From Heterocephalus glaber (Eukaryota > Chordata > Mammalia > Rodentia > Bathyergidae), in assembly GCF_000247695.1 (NCBI RefSeq), contig NW_004624776.1:15530616-15594615 (forward strand): 64,000 nt of DNA, in the 5' to 3' direction. This document shows positions 23,643 to 33,603 of the stretch, piece by piece. Every line of letters begins with the position of its first letter. Positions within the stretch are counted from its first letter, which is position 1. The notes under the pieces are model-generated. The model saw nothing but the letters and a program-made list of their open reading frames with translations. It was not told where the DNA came from and made no database searches. A program made the translations under genes and the position numbers.

Positions 23643-23850
23643 TGTTTACACAGGGCACAATGATGCACACGTGTAAACCCAGCACTCTGGGAGGCCGAGG
23701 CAGGAGGATCACAGATTTAACCCCAACATAGAAAACTCAGTGATTTAGCAAGACCCTGTCTGAAAATTTTTTCAAAAAAACATTAAAAGGGCTGGTATGC
23801 AGCTTAGCGCAAAGGCCCTGGATTCAATCTCCAGTACTAAAAGAAAAAAA
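23643..23850 (+). mobile_element. B1-dID chimeric SINE
   Basis: The left 7SL half contains 'cccagcactctgggaggccg' and 'aggcaggaggatcacag'. The right ID half starts 'gggctggtatgcagcttagc' and ends 'attcaatctccagtactaaa'. It has the same architecture as the element at 6438. Confidence 0.88.
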
Positions 23851-24055
23851 GAATGAGGTTTAAGAAAATCCAAGAGAAGTATTGAAATTATACACAGTAC
23901 CAGTGAATAGAGTGTATTTATTCCTCCCACTTGGATTCTTCAGATAAATGAAAAGTACATTCTTCTCTCAAACACCAGCACAATTTCACAGCAAGTATTC
24001 GTGAGGTAAAATTTTCTAATGTGTGCAAAGCTTACTTCCTATAATTGAGTCTTTA

Positions 24056-24140
24056 GAAAAGAGAGAGAAAGAAAGGAAGGAAAGAAGGAAAGAAGGGAGG
24101 GAGGGAGGGAGGCAGAGAGGAGGGAGGGAAGGAGAGGAAA
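24056..24140 (+). repeat. (GGAA/GGGA)n low-complexity tract
   Basis: Purine-only tract of GAAAG, GGAAG and GGGAG units. Arg/Glu-rich frames across it are artefacts. Confidence 0.92.
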
Positions 24141-24289
24141 CCATGGAACTGAAGGACCAGGTACATGAATTTCATTATGAGCTTCATTGCTCCCTGGCTG
24201 GGTGGACTTGGGTATATCAATGTCCTTGTTCACAGAATAATAAGATCAATGTGTGACCTTCTTCAGTAGTAAACAATAAGTTGCTACAT

Positions 24290-24480
24290 TGGGCATAATG
24301 TTATACATTAAGTACTGTTCTGTGTGCTGTGCATGAATTACCCCTTTAACATTCAAAACAAATCCATAGTCAGTGCAGTTACTGAGGCTGAAAGGGGTGG
24401 GTAACACTACAGATAACCAAATCTAACTCAGAGTCTGTGGCTTCAACAAGGATACACCAAGCAACTACAGACCACTTCAT
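24290..24480 (+). mobile_element. MIR-like SINE
   Basis: 'ctgtgtgctgtgcatgaatt', 'acccctttaacattcaaaac', 'aaatccatagtcagtgcagt' and 'tactgaggctgaaagg' follow the MIR order up to the core. Confidence 0.6.
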
Positions 24481-24624
24481 AAGCCTATGGCTTAAACCTT
24501 TTAATCTATAAAATGGACATGACAGTAGACTAGAAGCCACTTAGGGAATTAAATGAAAGGGTGATGTTTAACCATGCCCTAGAAAGCACTCAGACACACT
24601 GCCATCTGTTTTCTGGTGAAGTAA

Positions 24625-24745
24625 GGCAATCCTGGTTTTGAACCCAGCTTCACATTATTTAACTTCAGCATGAATTACTTCCGACTTGATATGGTTGTTG
24701 TAACGATATGATTGTGAGGTAAGTGCCTTGAGTATTTGATAAAAA
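24625..24745. mobile_element. MIR-like fragment
   Basis: 'aatcctggttttgaacccag', 'ttaacttcagcatgaatta' and 'gtgaggtaagtgccttga' resemble the MIR core. Divergence is high. Confidence 0.4.
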
Positions 24746-24949
24746 TTCTTTCTCATTACTTACTGAACATCTCCAAATCGTATATGCATTTCAAACTCAT
24801 ACTGTCTCAAATCTAACTCATTGCCTCTCCCACACACCAAAGCTTCATTTCTCTTTTGTATTTCTTCTTTTGACGGCACTATTCTTCCTAATCTAGAACT
24901 GCTTCTCGAGCTTCCAGCGGTGATCTCCCCTCATACTTACCTGTCACTA

Positions 24950-25360
24950 GGTCCTGTCCATTTTGCCAGCCTTTATTGCAGACCATCACAACCTCGGTTT
25001 TCATGTGTTCCAAAGTACCTTCCTGCTTAGAGTATTTCTCTACCTCAATTCAGCCTTTATATGGCTTCTTTTGTTCTTAAACCCAAATCATTTTGCTTAA
25101 AAGCCTTCTACTGCTTCCCCCTCCCCAGAAGACAGAGTCAAGGACATTCAGCAGCTCAGTTCAGAATCTCAGGACTCCTAATAATCCAGCCCAAAGCTGC
25201 TCCTCACACCTAAATTCCTGCCAATCTCTTACCACTGCTGCTTCTCCCAAATGTCTTCTGCTCTTTCATATGACTGGCCGTTCTTCATTTTCCAGCACAT
25301 AATGAATTATTCATTCTCAACAGTCAGTTCAAATGTAAAACGTTTCCCATTATACCCCCA
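24950..25360 (+). mobile_element. L2 LINE fragment
   Basis: 'aaaagccttctactgcttcc', 'aatccagcccaaagctgctc', 'catatgactggccgttcttc' and 'cagttcaaatgtaaaacgtt' follow the L2 3' coding-end consensus (frames broken). Confidence 0.55.
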
Positions 25361-25649
25361 TACCCACATTAATGAATATAGAATTTTCATGTCCACTGTA
25401 CAGCCATTATGAAATGTGTCACATGAAGACGAGAAAATAGCTCTTGTGTCCTCTACCCAGATCTACAGATAAATTTGTCATTAGTTTTTGATTCCTCTAA
25501 AGAAGTAAAATATTGTATCTATCCCAAAGTTTCCTTCACCTTTTCATTCTCTTTCCTTTTAAATATGAATTATTCTGAAGTGTGTATATTTTGTCCTATT
25601 TATGTATACTTTTGTACCTTTTTTCATGAAATTGCATAAATAAATTAAA

Positions 25650-25990
25650 CAATTACTTAGCATTTTGGAGAACAATTAAGTCATTCTCCTAAAATTGGAG
25701 ACACCCATCTTCTGAGACCCTGCAATTCCACTGTCTATTACCCACCCAGAAGAGCACTACAATGCAGGTGAGACTATGCATGAGAGTATATTGAATTATT
25801 GCTTGTAATAGTGAAATGTTACAAAACATTGAAATGACTACAAATGAGGGTAACAAATAGAATGCATTCCTTAAAGCAATTAATATTGCTAGCCTAAATT
25901 TTACTTAATCAATCAACAAAAATGTAGGTGAAACATATTTTCATGTGGATGAAACAAGTCATAAAGATTATATGGTCAGGATATTATGTT
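25650..25990 (+). mobile_element. Old L1M ORF2-end fragment
   Basis: 'aattggagacacccatcttc', 'ccctgcaattccactgtcta', 'agagcactacaatgcaggtg' and 'attgcttgtaatagtgaaat' match the L1M ORF2 C-terminal region. Confidence 0.6.
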
Positions 25991-25999
25991 GTTTTTAGC

Positions 26000-26457
26000 A
26001 AATCTGCTCACATTTAGATGATTACTTACATGATAGTCACATTTGGATGGATTTAGGAAGTTGAATATTGTTTTCTATTTATCACGCTTTCTGGGGATTT
26101 TTTGTCCTTCTTTATGTTGAATTAATTGATCTCCCCCCTCAAATTTTGCTACTGAGTTAGCATGTGCATTTATTTTATTTTTGAATAATTGTTTTTAAAA
26201 TATTGACAAGTTTATTTAAATACAATTTTTTTTCTGTTACTATCTAGAATTTTCCATGTCCATATCCTCCTCATGTAGGATATAAACCTTGAAGCAATTT
26301 CACAAGCTTTTTTTTCCCCTCACTTTCCATAATTTTCTGGGTTGAAATTATATGGGATTTCAATTTATGAATTTTTATCAAAATAATGTCTTTGTTTGCC
26401 ACTGTTTCTTATATCCCATTTCTTATAGCATTTTTCTTAACCATGTTTGTCCATCTC
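26000..26457. other. AT-rich, possibly old LINE, not assigned
   Basis: T-rich sequence with no firm family assignment. Confidence 0.3.
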
Positions 26458-26468
26458 TTTGAGTAACT

Positions 26469-26535
26469 TTTTTTTTTTTTGTACCAGGGATCAATCTCAC
26501 GACCTTGCTTTTGAGAGACAGACACAACACCACTG
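26469..26535 (-). mobile_element. 5'-truncated ID SINE with perfect 11-bp target-site duplication
   Basis: The plus strand shows a T-run then 'gtaccagggatcaatctcac', the reverse complement of the ID B-box end and A tail. TTTGAGTAACT is repeated exactly at 26458-26468 and 26536-26546. The tRNA-like A-box end is missing. Confidence 0.92.
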
Positions 26536-26563
26536 TTTGAGTAACTATTTAATAGAATATCTT

Positions 26564-26598
26564 ATTGCTTCTCTGCCTTTTGGCTAAGATCAAGTGTA
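26564..26598 (+). pseudogene. RNU2 pseudogene: U2 snRNA 5'-end fragment (pseudogene)
   Basis: 35 bases match the start of U2 snRNA at all but two positions (C3 to T and G11 to T), including 'ccttttggctaagatcaagt', which covers the branch-point recognition neighbourhood. Homology stops abruptly after 'gtgta'. There is no proximal sequence element upstream, no Sm site and no 3' box, so this is a truncated retro-copy and not a working snRNA gene. Confidence 0.88.
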
Positions 26599-26599
26599 A

Positions 26600-28100
26600 C
26601 ACAATTTCTTAGTACGTTTTGTAAGTCTTGTATTACTTAAAATTATTTTTGTTTAGCCCTCACACATGAATGAAACGTTACCTAGGTGTGTAACCATTCT
26701 GTATTCCAAGTTGTTTTATCACTTGACTTTGAAGATGGTTTCATTATTATCTATATTGTTTTCTAGTATAAATGATGAGAAATCTGATATTCATCTGATT
26801 CTCCTCCATTTTCAGTTACCTGATCTTCTTAAGTGTAAAATTTAAAGACATGTCTTTGTGTTATGGGTATTTAATTGCTGTTGCTTTGTTTTGTTTGTGG
26901 TACTGGATATGGAACCCAGGCTTGCATGTACTAGGCAAGCACTCTACTGTTGAGCTGTACCCCCAGACCTTTGTCTGGTGTTTGTAGTTGTACCAGACAA
27001 GATGCAAGTGTATCTTACGTTACTTATTTGATCCAGGTCCTCTTGAGTTTCAAAAATCATGCACTTCATTAGCTTTTGGATATTTTCTACTTTTCATTAT
27101 TTGTTCTCTTCCTGTGGAATCCACAGTTGGACATTTAATCTCTAGAAACTTCTTCCATCTCTTTTAGCTTTTCTCCCCTTCATACTTGGCAACTATCTTA
27201 CTTTTTGTATTGCATAAACCTTAGGCTCAGCTGCCTCATTTCATCCTTTGATCTTCAACTATGTTTATTCTGCTTTTAACATTTTTTTAATGGCCATAGT
27301 TGGATTTTCCAGGATACCAAATTTTTTTCATTCAATTTGTTCCTTTGCAGATGGGAGGCCTCCTCAAATCTCTCTAGGGTTATATTTCAAGTTTTAATCT
27401 ATTAGTTCTACTAACTTTGCTTCCATAGTGACTTTCTTTCATATGTGTTGGAAGAGGGGTGATGTGATGCTATTTATTTCATTAACAATAAAATACTGAT
27501 GATTTATAGTGCCTGCTTATATTTGTGGCTGAGGCTTATTTTGAGGCTTATTTCAACTGACTCCAATTCAAATAAGAATCCCCATCTACTTATCAGTGGA
27601 TTCCTCTGGTGATGTGGCAAGATATGTTGCCCCTCCGGTGTCTTTGCTGCCTCTCTGTGCCTAGGCCTCCTGTGGGAACAGCTAAACTTGAATTCCTAAT
27701 ATGAAGGGGAACAGAATTAATTTTGTCTGTGTAAAATGTTGGAGTCAGCTATTGCTGTTACATTTTCTTTTCTTTCTTCTTTGCATTTCTATATGTGGTT
27801 ATTAAGGCAACCCAAAGCTCCTGCAACACTGGATGTCTTTCTCTTTACCTTTCCTTGGATTATATTTTAGGTTTTCTTCTGGACACAAATGGTACTGCTG
27901 CTAGATGCTCAGCTCAGGAAGGAAATTAAGCAGTGTTCATCTGGCCTATTTGTTATAAATGCAGAAACTTAATCAATTGCCCTGGTGATTACCCAATAAA
28001 AACCTGTATGTCACAAAATTTATTCGTAGTGGGTTTAAATTACCTCTGGAACTCATTTACCCATAAACCAGATTGCTTCTGCTTATACAGTATTTGAGAT
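26600..28100 (-). other. AT-rich region, possible old L1/HAL1 remains
   Basis: Long T-rich plus strand. Phrases such as 'tgaagatggtttcattatta' and 'cttttaacatttttttaatg' hint at a minus-strand old LINE. I could not align it well enough to name a family. No gene is seen. Confidence 0.3.
26885..26972 (-). mobile_element. ID SINE, minus strand
   Basis: 'gtggtactggatatggaacc', 'aggcaagcactctactgttg' and 'agctgtacccccag' are the reverse complement of an ID element with both A-box and B-box ends. It is more diverged than the others. Confidence 0.8.
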
Positions 28101-28639
28101 AGCCTTTCTCTGTTTTTGTTTTATTTTTCTCTCTGTCCATTTTCAACCATTCTCTTTCTCTTTTAATTTCTCAAAACTTTTAGAGTGCTCATGATTGTTA
28201 TAACTATACATTTTTCTGTGCTCTAATTGTATCATTTTCAAGCTTTATTTTCCTAACATTCTTGAAATTTTGATTTGAGAAGGTACCTTAATATTTTACC
28301 AAAAATTGTGTCCCTGTCATTTTGAAAAGGACATATTTCATTGTCTTTTATTTTTCTATTTCTTCCAATAGGCTTTGGAAAACCTCAAAGGCCACACTTA
28401 CAGAATTGTGATTATATTTCTGTCCTATTGGTACATAACAGGCTCTTAATAAAGTCTTCTTAAGTAAACAGGCAGTAAGTTTGTAAATACAACACCATTG
28501 AGTACAAAACACTTCAAGTAAAAAAAAAATTAATTGTGAATATTTTTAACCTATTCAGTTCCACATTAATCTCTTATTTCCTCAGTGAAACTCCAGAATA
28601 CATCTAATTTGATCATTTATCTGCTTTTGTCCTTCTTTC

Positions 28640-28880
28640 TTCAGGTGTCACGTGGTTAGAACAAAAGGCCCACTGGACTTGAATCTGAAGATGTAAATTG
28701 GAATCTGTCTTGACATTTACTAACATTAGCATTGGAAAAGTCATTTAAACTTGCTCAGTCTTCATCTTCCTCCTCCTCCTCCTCCTCCTCCTCCTCCAAG
28801 TGGGGAGGTTCACATCTACCTTGCAAGGCTGTCACTGAAGTGGCTGGATAAGATAATACTTCTAAAAGTTCATTATCAGA
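28640..28880. mobile_element. MIR-like SINE containing a (TCC)n expansion
   Basis: 'cttgaatctgaagatgtaaa', 'tcatttaaacttgctcagtc' and 'ttgcaaggctgtcactgaag' follow the MIR order. At the position of the usual 'cctcatctg' motif sits a run of about ten TCC units (28767-28797). Confidence 0.6.
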
Positions 28881-28884
28881 TGTA

Positions 28885-29665
28885 TGGGCACAAAAAGTTC
28901 ACTTTTGAATAGCATTTTTATTCAGACCCATAGAAGTGACCTTGTTACAACTGAGCTTTTACTCCAGTGGCACCAGCGTACAAGCAAACAAAATGGGAAC
29001 CATGTGTGTTTTCAACCAACCCATGGGGTGCTCCTCTCATGGACTTCTAGAGGACGATATTTCTGGCTCCTTCTGCTCCTGAAGAAACTTGCCAGGGCCC
29101 ATCAATAGGAGGGGTTGCTTTCTGATCACTTTAAAAGAAGGTAGAATCCAAGGAGGTAATATGCATGGCTTCCAGCGGCAGCTCAGAAAGGCAGTGGACC
29201 GCTCCCTATCCACCTTCCTCCTCTCTTTCAGAACTCTTGTTCTCAGAAGCCAACTTCCATGTTAGGAGAAGACTCAAACTAAAAGATGCACATGTGCTCT
29301 TTCTGGCCCATATCAGCACCAGCCACCAGCCACCAGCCACCAGGCACAAGAGTGGATTGCCCTTCAGATGATTCTGCCTCAAGGGCGGATCCATTGCTTT
29401 AAACTACGCAGTTTTGAAATCACTTTTTATAGAGACAGTAAAAGAGACAAGTCTCCGAGGCCTTCTCTCCCTAGTGTCCTGTGGAGAGCGAAAGGTTGAA
29501 ATAACCTTGAGAGACCTCTGAGTCTCTTGAGAACATAATGAATCCTGGCTATGCAGCTGGCACAAAAACAAGGATGGTTACTTGTAACGAGAGTGGTTAA
29601 ATAGAAAGAGTTCGAATGTCTGCAGTGCAAGGGAACGTTATTCCCGGAGTTGTAAAGATACATTT
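28885..29665. other. Unique sequence with a short CCACCAG tandem
   Basis: No repeat family is recognised. Near 29318-29342 the heptamer CCACCAG is repeated about three and a half times. Reading frames show no domain. Confidence 0.45.
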
Positions 29666-29669
29666 GACC

Positions 29670-29683
29670 TTTTCCCGGGAAAA
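29670..29683. promoter_or_regulatory. Perfect 14-bp palindrome TTTTCCCGGGAAAA
   Basis: The sequence equals its own reverse complement over all 14 bases. Its core TTCCCGGGAA fits the TTC-N4-GAA form bound by STAT dimers. A half-similar TTCCCGGAG occurs 30 bases upstream. It lies 53 bases 5' of a TATA box. The binding role is inference. Confidence 0.45.
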
Positions 29684-29735
29684 TAATTAGTCGCCGAATT
29701 ATGTGCAGAGGAGGGGTTGGGGGTTGTGGAAAAGG

Positions 29736-29744
29736 TATATAAAG
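29736..29744 (+). promoter_or_regulatory. TATA box TATATAAAG
   Basis: A strong TATA match in otherwise G-rich, non-repeat sequence, with a palindrome upstream and splice-site-like motifs downstream. A start site would be expected about 25-32 bases downstream, near 29765-29775. No LTR features surround it that I can recognise. Confidence 0.45.
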
Positions 29745-29841
29745 GGCAATAAAGTGGGAAGAGGGGTTCCCCCCTCCGCCTCTCTCCTTTTTCTTTTCCT
29801 CAGAGGTTGTGTTTTTCTTTCATCCTCTCCCCTCCTCTCAG

Positions 29842-29932
29842 GTACTGTTCGACTAGTGACGGCTGGCACCGTCAGTGTCCAGATCCTCCAGGCACTCACA
29901 GACTTCAAATACCACCCAGTGTCTGCCATCAG
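29842..29932 (+). other. Putative exon (91 bp) between strong splice-site motifs
   Basis: A long polypyrimidine tract (about 29785-29838, C/T-rich) ends in CTCTCAG at 29841. Ninety-one bases later, ATCAG is followed by GTATGT, a near-consensus donor starting at 29933. The interval is open in one forward frame and encodes a peptide beginning TVRLVTAGTVSVQ, which I do not recognise; the opposite strand is also partly open. Alternatively the whole of about 29770-29932 could be a first exon using the TATA box at 29736. It could be a non-coding RNA exon or chance. Only motif quality and the lack of repeat homology support it. Confidence 0.3.
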
Positions 29933-29934
29933 GT

Positions 29935-31000
29935 ATGTCTTCCTCATAGGCCCCATGAGTAAATATTATTCTGGCCACAAAATCAAAATGCACACACAGA
30001 AAGATGTGGGGAAAGGACTCACTGGGCTAAGAAACTAGTGAACTCCTGGTACCGCCCACTGGTTCCTTTCTCATGGAAAGGAAATGGAGGCCAAAACTTT
30101 ATTGTCGGCGTCTGCCGAGTAAATGACCTCTGGCCTCAGCAGAACCAGCCTATAACCAACTACAGTTGCAAACTCTTCCTAGGCCAGGTTAAGTCACTAC
30201 TTTTTCTTTTTAAGTTATAAAGTAAACTGTTTATGACACTTCATGAACCACCCATCCCAGTGTTAAGGAAAGAGAATGCTTTCTGTAGGAGATAAACCCT
30301 CATGAAAATGTTTAATTCCAGTGTTGAGTAATTCAGCCGTGCAGAAAATTAAGCTCTTTTTTCATGACAGACATATTTTGTGGGGAAGAGAGACTGAGAC
30401 CCAGGGGTCTGCCTCTAGAATTAAATCATTGATCTTTAAAGGGCAGTGACAATCTAAAAGACACAGTCAAAGTAGCCATCTGGGATCTTGTAAATAAAAA
30501 TAAAGGCTTGATGGAATTAAATTGTTCTATTTGCTCTTCAGGATTTATTTTCCTTTATTTTTACTGAATTCAGTCAAATAGTTTGTGTATGTCATCACAA
30601 TCTGAGAATGTGTCTTCACAAGACCAAAATAAATCATGAATCTCTAATTCAGAGGAGGAAAGAGAGAAAACCAGCTGTTCATTAACATGACACAGTAGTT
30701 CTACCAAATCAATGGTGCATTCAAGCAGAATGTCATGAAGTGAAAAAGTATAAAAATCTTCCTGTATAAAACTCCACAAATTACTTCTAATTCCTTTCCC
30801 TTTCAAATACTTCTTCACTTACTTTTGGAAGGTCTCAGTGATAAGACTCTGAAGAATGACTACATCTAAAGCCTTAGATTGATCATATCCAAACTTTGAC
30901 ATCATTAAATTTTGTGACACACTCAAAAGAAAGAAACCTGGAGTTGACAGATCATTATCATTTTATAAATTTTCAAAACAGCAAGCAGCCTACTGTGTGA
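29935..31000. other. No recognisable feature
   Basis: Unique sequence following the exon-like module. No further exon pair stands out. Confidence 0.4.
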
Positions 31001-31004
31001 ATCA

Positions 31005-31300
31005 GCTTTCCATCACTATGAAAAATACCTGACATTACCAATTTATAAAGAGAAAAGGTTCTAGTTCCCTCACAGTCGTGAAGGGTCTGGTCCACAGTTA
31101 CATGTCCCCATCGCTCTTAGGCTGGTGGAAAGGCAGCACATCACGATGGGAATGCATGGAGAAGCAAAACTGCTCCTTTCCTGGTGAGCCAGTGAGTGAA
31201 AAATAGCAAAAAGGAAGAAACCAGGGTCTCCTAATAGTCCCAAGCTGGCCTCCAAGCCTTGCATATTTAAGCCTTTGGGGAACATTTATCAAATGATATC
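31005..31300 (-). mobile_element. MaLR-family LTR, minus strand
   Basis: 'gctttccatcactatgaaaa', 'aatacctgacattaccaatt', 'tataaagagaaaaggttcta' and 'gtccacagttacatgtcccc' are in the order of a reverse-complement MaLR LTR of rodent ORR1/MT kind. Confidence 0.75.
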
Positions 31301-31489
31301 ACCTATTGAGCTTTTTGGGCCTAAATTGTTAGAAGTAGGTAGAATGAGGACATGAGATTCTCCACAAATATTAAGTATAACTCCAAGGAAGACTGCATGT
31401 TCTTGTGGAAGCCATCACTAGAATAGAAACATAGGTCCTGCCAGGAACGGGATAAGAGGAAATTGCCATCTCTCTGAACTAGTTTCCTC

Positions 31490-31560
31490 AAGTGTGAAAC
31501 AAAGATGATATTTGCTCTACAGACCTTACAGTGATATAAAAATAAGACGAATCAGTTTAG
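31490..31560 (-). mobile_element. MIR-like fragment
   Basis: 'gaactagtttcctcaagtgt', 'gaaacaaagatgatatttgc' and 'acagaccttacagtgatata' match the MIR core in reverse orientation. Confidence 0.5.
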
Positions 31561-31721
31561 TTAGTTGGAAGAAGGAGACTTTCAAGACCTTTAAAAGAAA
31601 AAAAACTTTCATTCATTGTGTGCAATATACTATGAACTGTGGTTTTTCATGTTCTAAAATAAGCCCATGACCTCAGATCTCTCTTTACTTGACCCCTGGG
31701 ATGTTTAGTATATCAGGCTAT

Positions 31722-32000
31722 TTGTATGTGTGCACATGTGTTATGTGTGTATAATAATAGGTATGTGCATGTACATGTCTGTAAGGTGTGTGCATGTGAT
31801 GTGTGTGCTATGTGTGTGTGTATGTGGCATGTGTGTTGTGTATGTGTGTGGAACCTGTTGTATAGTTTTGTGAGCGTGTGTGTGCTGTATGTATACGAAT
31901 ATGGTGTGTGTAGTTTGTGTGGTATATATGGTGCATACATGTATGTGGTGTAGGAGTTGGGCAGGTGTGCACAGGTTTGTGGGGCATGTGTGTGGTGCTT
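31722..32000. repeat. Degenerate (TG)n / TGTG-rich minisatellite-like tract
   Basis: About 280 bases dominated by TGTGTG, ATGTG and GTATG units, with almost no A or C runs on this strand. The Cys/Val-rich forward and Thr/His-rich reverse frames come from the repeat. Confidence 0.88.
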
Positions 32001-32515
32001 TGAAAGCTTGCAGAAGCAGCTATAAAGACTGGGAATTCTTTAGGTGTGTGAAGTATCACCAAAATTCAAAGAAAACAGTCTTTTTCTCATGAGAGGGGGT
32101 AAAACGAGTCTCAAAAATGAGAAACATTCTTTGATTTTGCCTAAAGAAAAAAGAAGACCTTAGATGACTTTATGCATTGTACACACAAACATACATCCTA
32201 AGGAAAGGAAGGGGCCCCAGAATACCTATCACTTCTCTGTAGGTTCCTTAGAGCCCTTCCAGAGTTGAGAAATGTACCATCCTTTCCTGAGTCCTAGCTT
32301 AAGCCTTCCGCTCAAAACTTACTAACTTGAGCTCTGCCCATCTTCCATCCAGGAAGACCAGTGCTGTCCAGCAGTTGAGCTCATCCTGGTTTCCAGAATT
32401 CTAGGGCACTGGACCAAGAGCAGCAGGTCATTAAAGTATGACAGTTCTTCAGAGGAAAAAAGGTGATGACCTTGGGTAGTTTTTACCAGAATTAAAAAGA
32501 CAGAGGGAAGAAGTT
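32001..32515. other. No recognisable feature
   Basis: Unique sequence without a supportable gene or repeat. Confidence 0.45.
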
Positions 32516-32517
32516 TG

Positions 32518-32556
<39 letters not shown>
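32518..32556. repeat. (GA)n microsatellite
   Basis: Nearly pure GA dinucleotide run with one interruption. Confidence 0.95.
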
Positions 32557-32558
<2 letters not shown>

Positions 32559-32959
32559 TCAAGTCAGCTCTACCAAAATAATAGGTATTAATTTAGAGTC
32601 TCTCTGACTTAAAAGTCCTCCTTTCCTTGCTATAAATTAAGTGCATTACTACATACCTGATTAGGATCCTTAGAGTATATTGCAGACAAGAAAAGCTTTG
32701 TGAAATGTTAATAATAAAAGCAATCAACAATTTCTAATTATATTCATTGAAGAGTGGTTACCTGCATACTTGAAATTGGTAGTTCTCATGGATATGAACC
32801 TTGAACTTGATCAAAAATACAGATGCTACCTGTTTTTCTTTATGAATAAAAATGTTATATTCAATGAAGGAGGGAAAAAATTCCAAGAACACATAAATGC
32901 GGGGGTGGATCCAGAGCTTTTCAGAACAACTTAGATCACTTGTGTCCTATCAGGAAGCT
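32557..32959. other. No recognisable feature
   Basis: AT-rich unique sequence. Confidence 0.45.
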
Positions 32960-32969
32960 CTCCAAGACC

Positions 32970-33051
32970 TTTTTTTTTTGTACTGGGGATCAAAGTTGAG
33001 ACCTTGTGCTTGTGAGGCAGGTGGTGAAATCACTGAGCTAAATCCCCAGCC
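32970..33051 (-). mobile_element. Full-length ID SINE, minus strand, with target-site duplication
   Basis: A T-run is followed by 'gtactggggatcaaagttga' and ends 'ctgagctaaatccccagccc', the complete reverse complement of an ID element. Flanks CTCCAAGACC (32960-32969) and CTCCATGACC (33052-33061) match at 9 of 10 bases. Confidence 0.94.
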
Positions 33052-33179
33052 CTCCATGACCATATTTTAATATATTCTATTTTATTCTCAAATGCAGAAC
33101 CTGACCATTTCCCTTCATAGTCATACTTTTTAAACCTGAATTGCCTCTTTGCTCTTCTATACTAATAATTATTTTCCTT

Positions 33180-33290
33180 CATAAACATTAAACTCCATGG
33201 AGGCAAGTTAAAATCTCACTCCATCTGTCACTTCTTACTGCTCAGAATGGGTGCAGTGCCTAGTCAGTCTATTAAATAAACACATGAGTG
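33180..33290 (+). mobile_element. L2 LINE 3' end
   Basis: 'ttaaactccatggaggcaag', 'gggtgcagtgcctagtcagt' and 'ctattaaataaacacatgag' follow the L2 terminal consensus. Confidence 0.6.
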
Positions 33291-33603
33291 GATATTGGCT
33301 GTTTGTATGGTAAAATTGGTCACTGGGGTCCCAGGCAGATACTGGGGGCTTCTGTTCTTCACTATCCTTGAAGAACCATTCTGGCTTGGGTGTTTATCAG
33401 AACCAGGTTAGCTCCTGTGAATGAGACAGGATTGATTATCCCATTGAATCTTCCCAAACTCCAGCATGAACGATAGCAGAAGGACACACACTGAGCAATA
33501 ATACACAGTAGGACAAGTTCTTGCTTGCCTCCATGTTTTTTTCCACAAAATGTTTTGTTCCAGAAATATGTTTGTGCTGCAGTGCTCCTGCCCAATATAT
33601 CAA

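Noticed and set aside
24023..24256. Arg/Glu-rich peptide, possible nuclear-localisation-like protein
   Set aside because: Produced by the purine-only GGAA tract.
26564..26598. Functional U2 snRNA gene
   Set aside because: Only the first 35 nucleotides are present, with no Sm site, no 3' box and no upstream promoter element.
29703..30038. 111-codon frame across the promoter/exon-like module as a coding gene
   Set aside because: The first part spans the TATA box and polypyrimidine tract and the last part runs past the donor; only the 91-bp interval is worth testing, and its coding nature is unproven.
31713..32092. Cys/Val-rich and Thr/His-rich frames resembling small secreted peptides
   Set aside because: They are direct translations of the TG-rich repeat.
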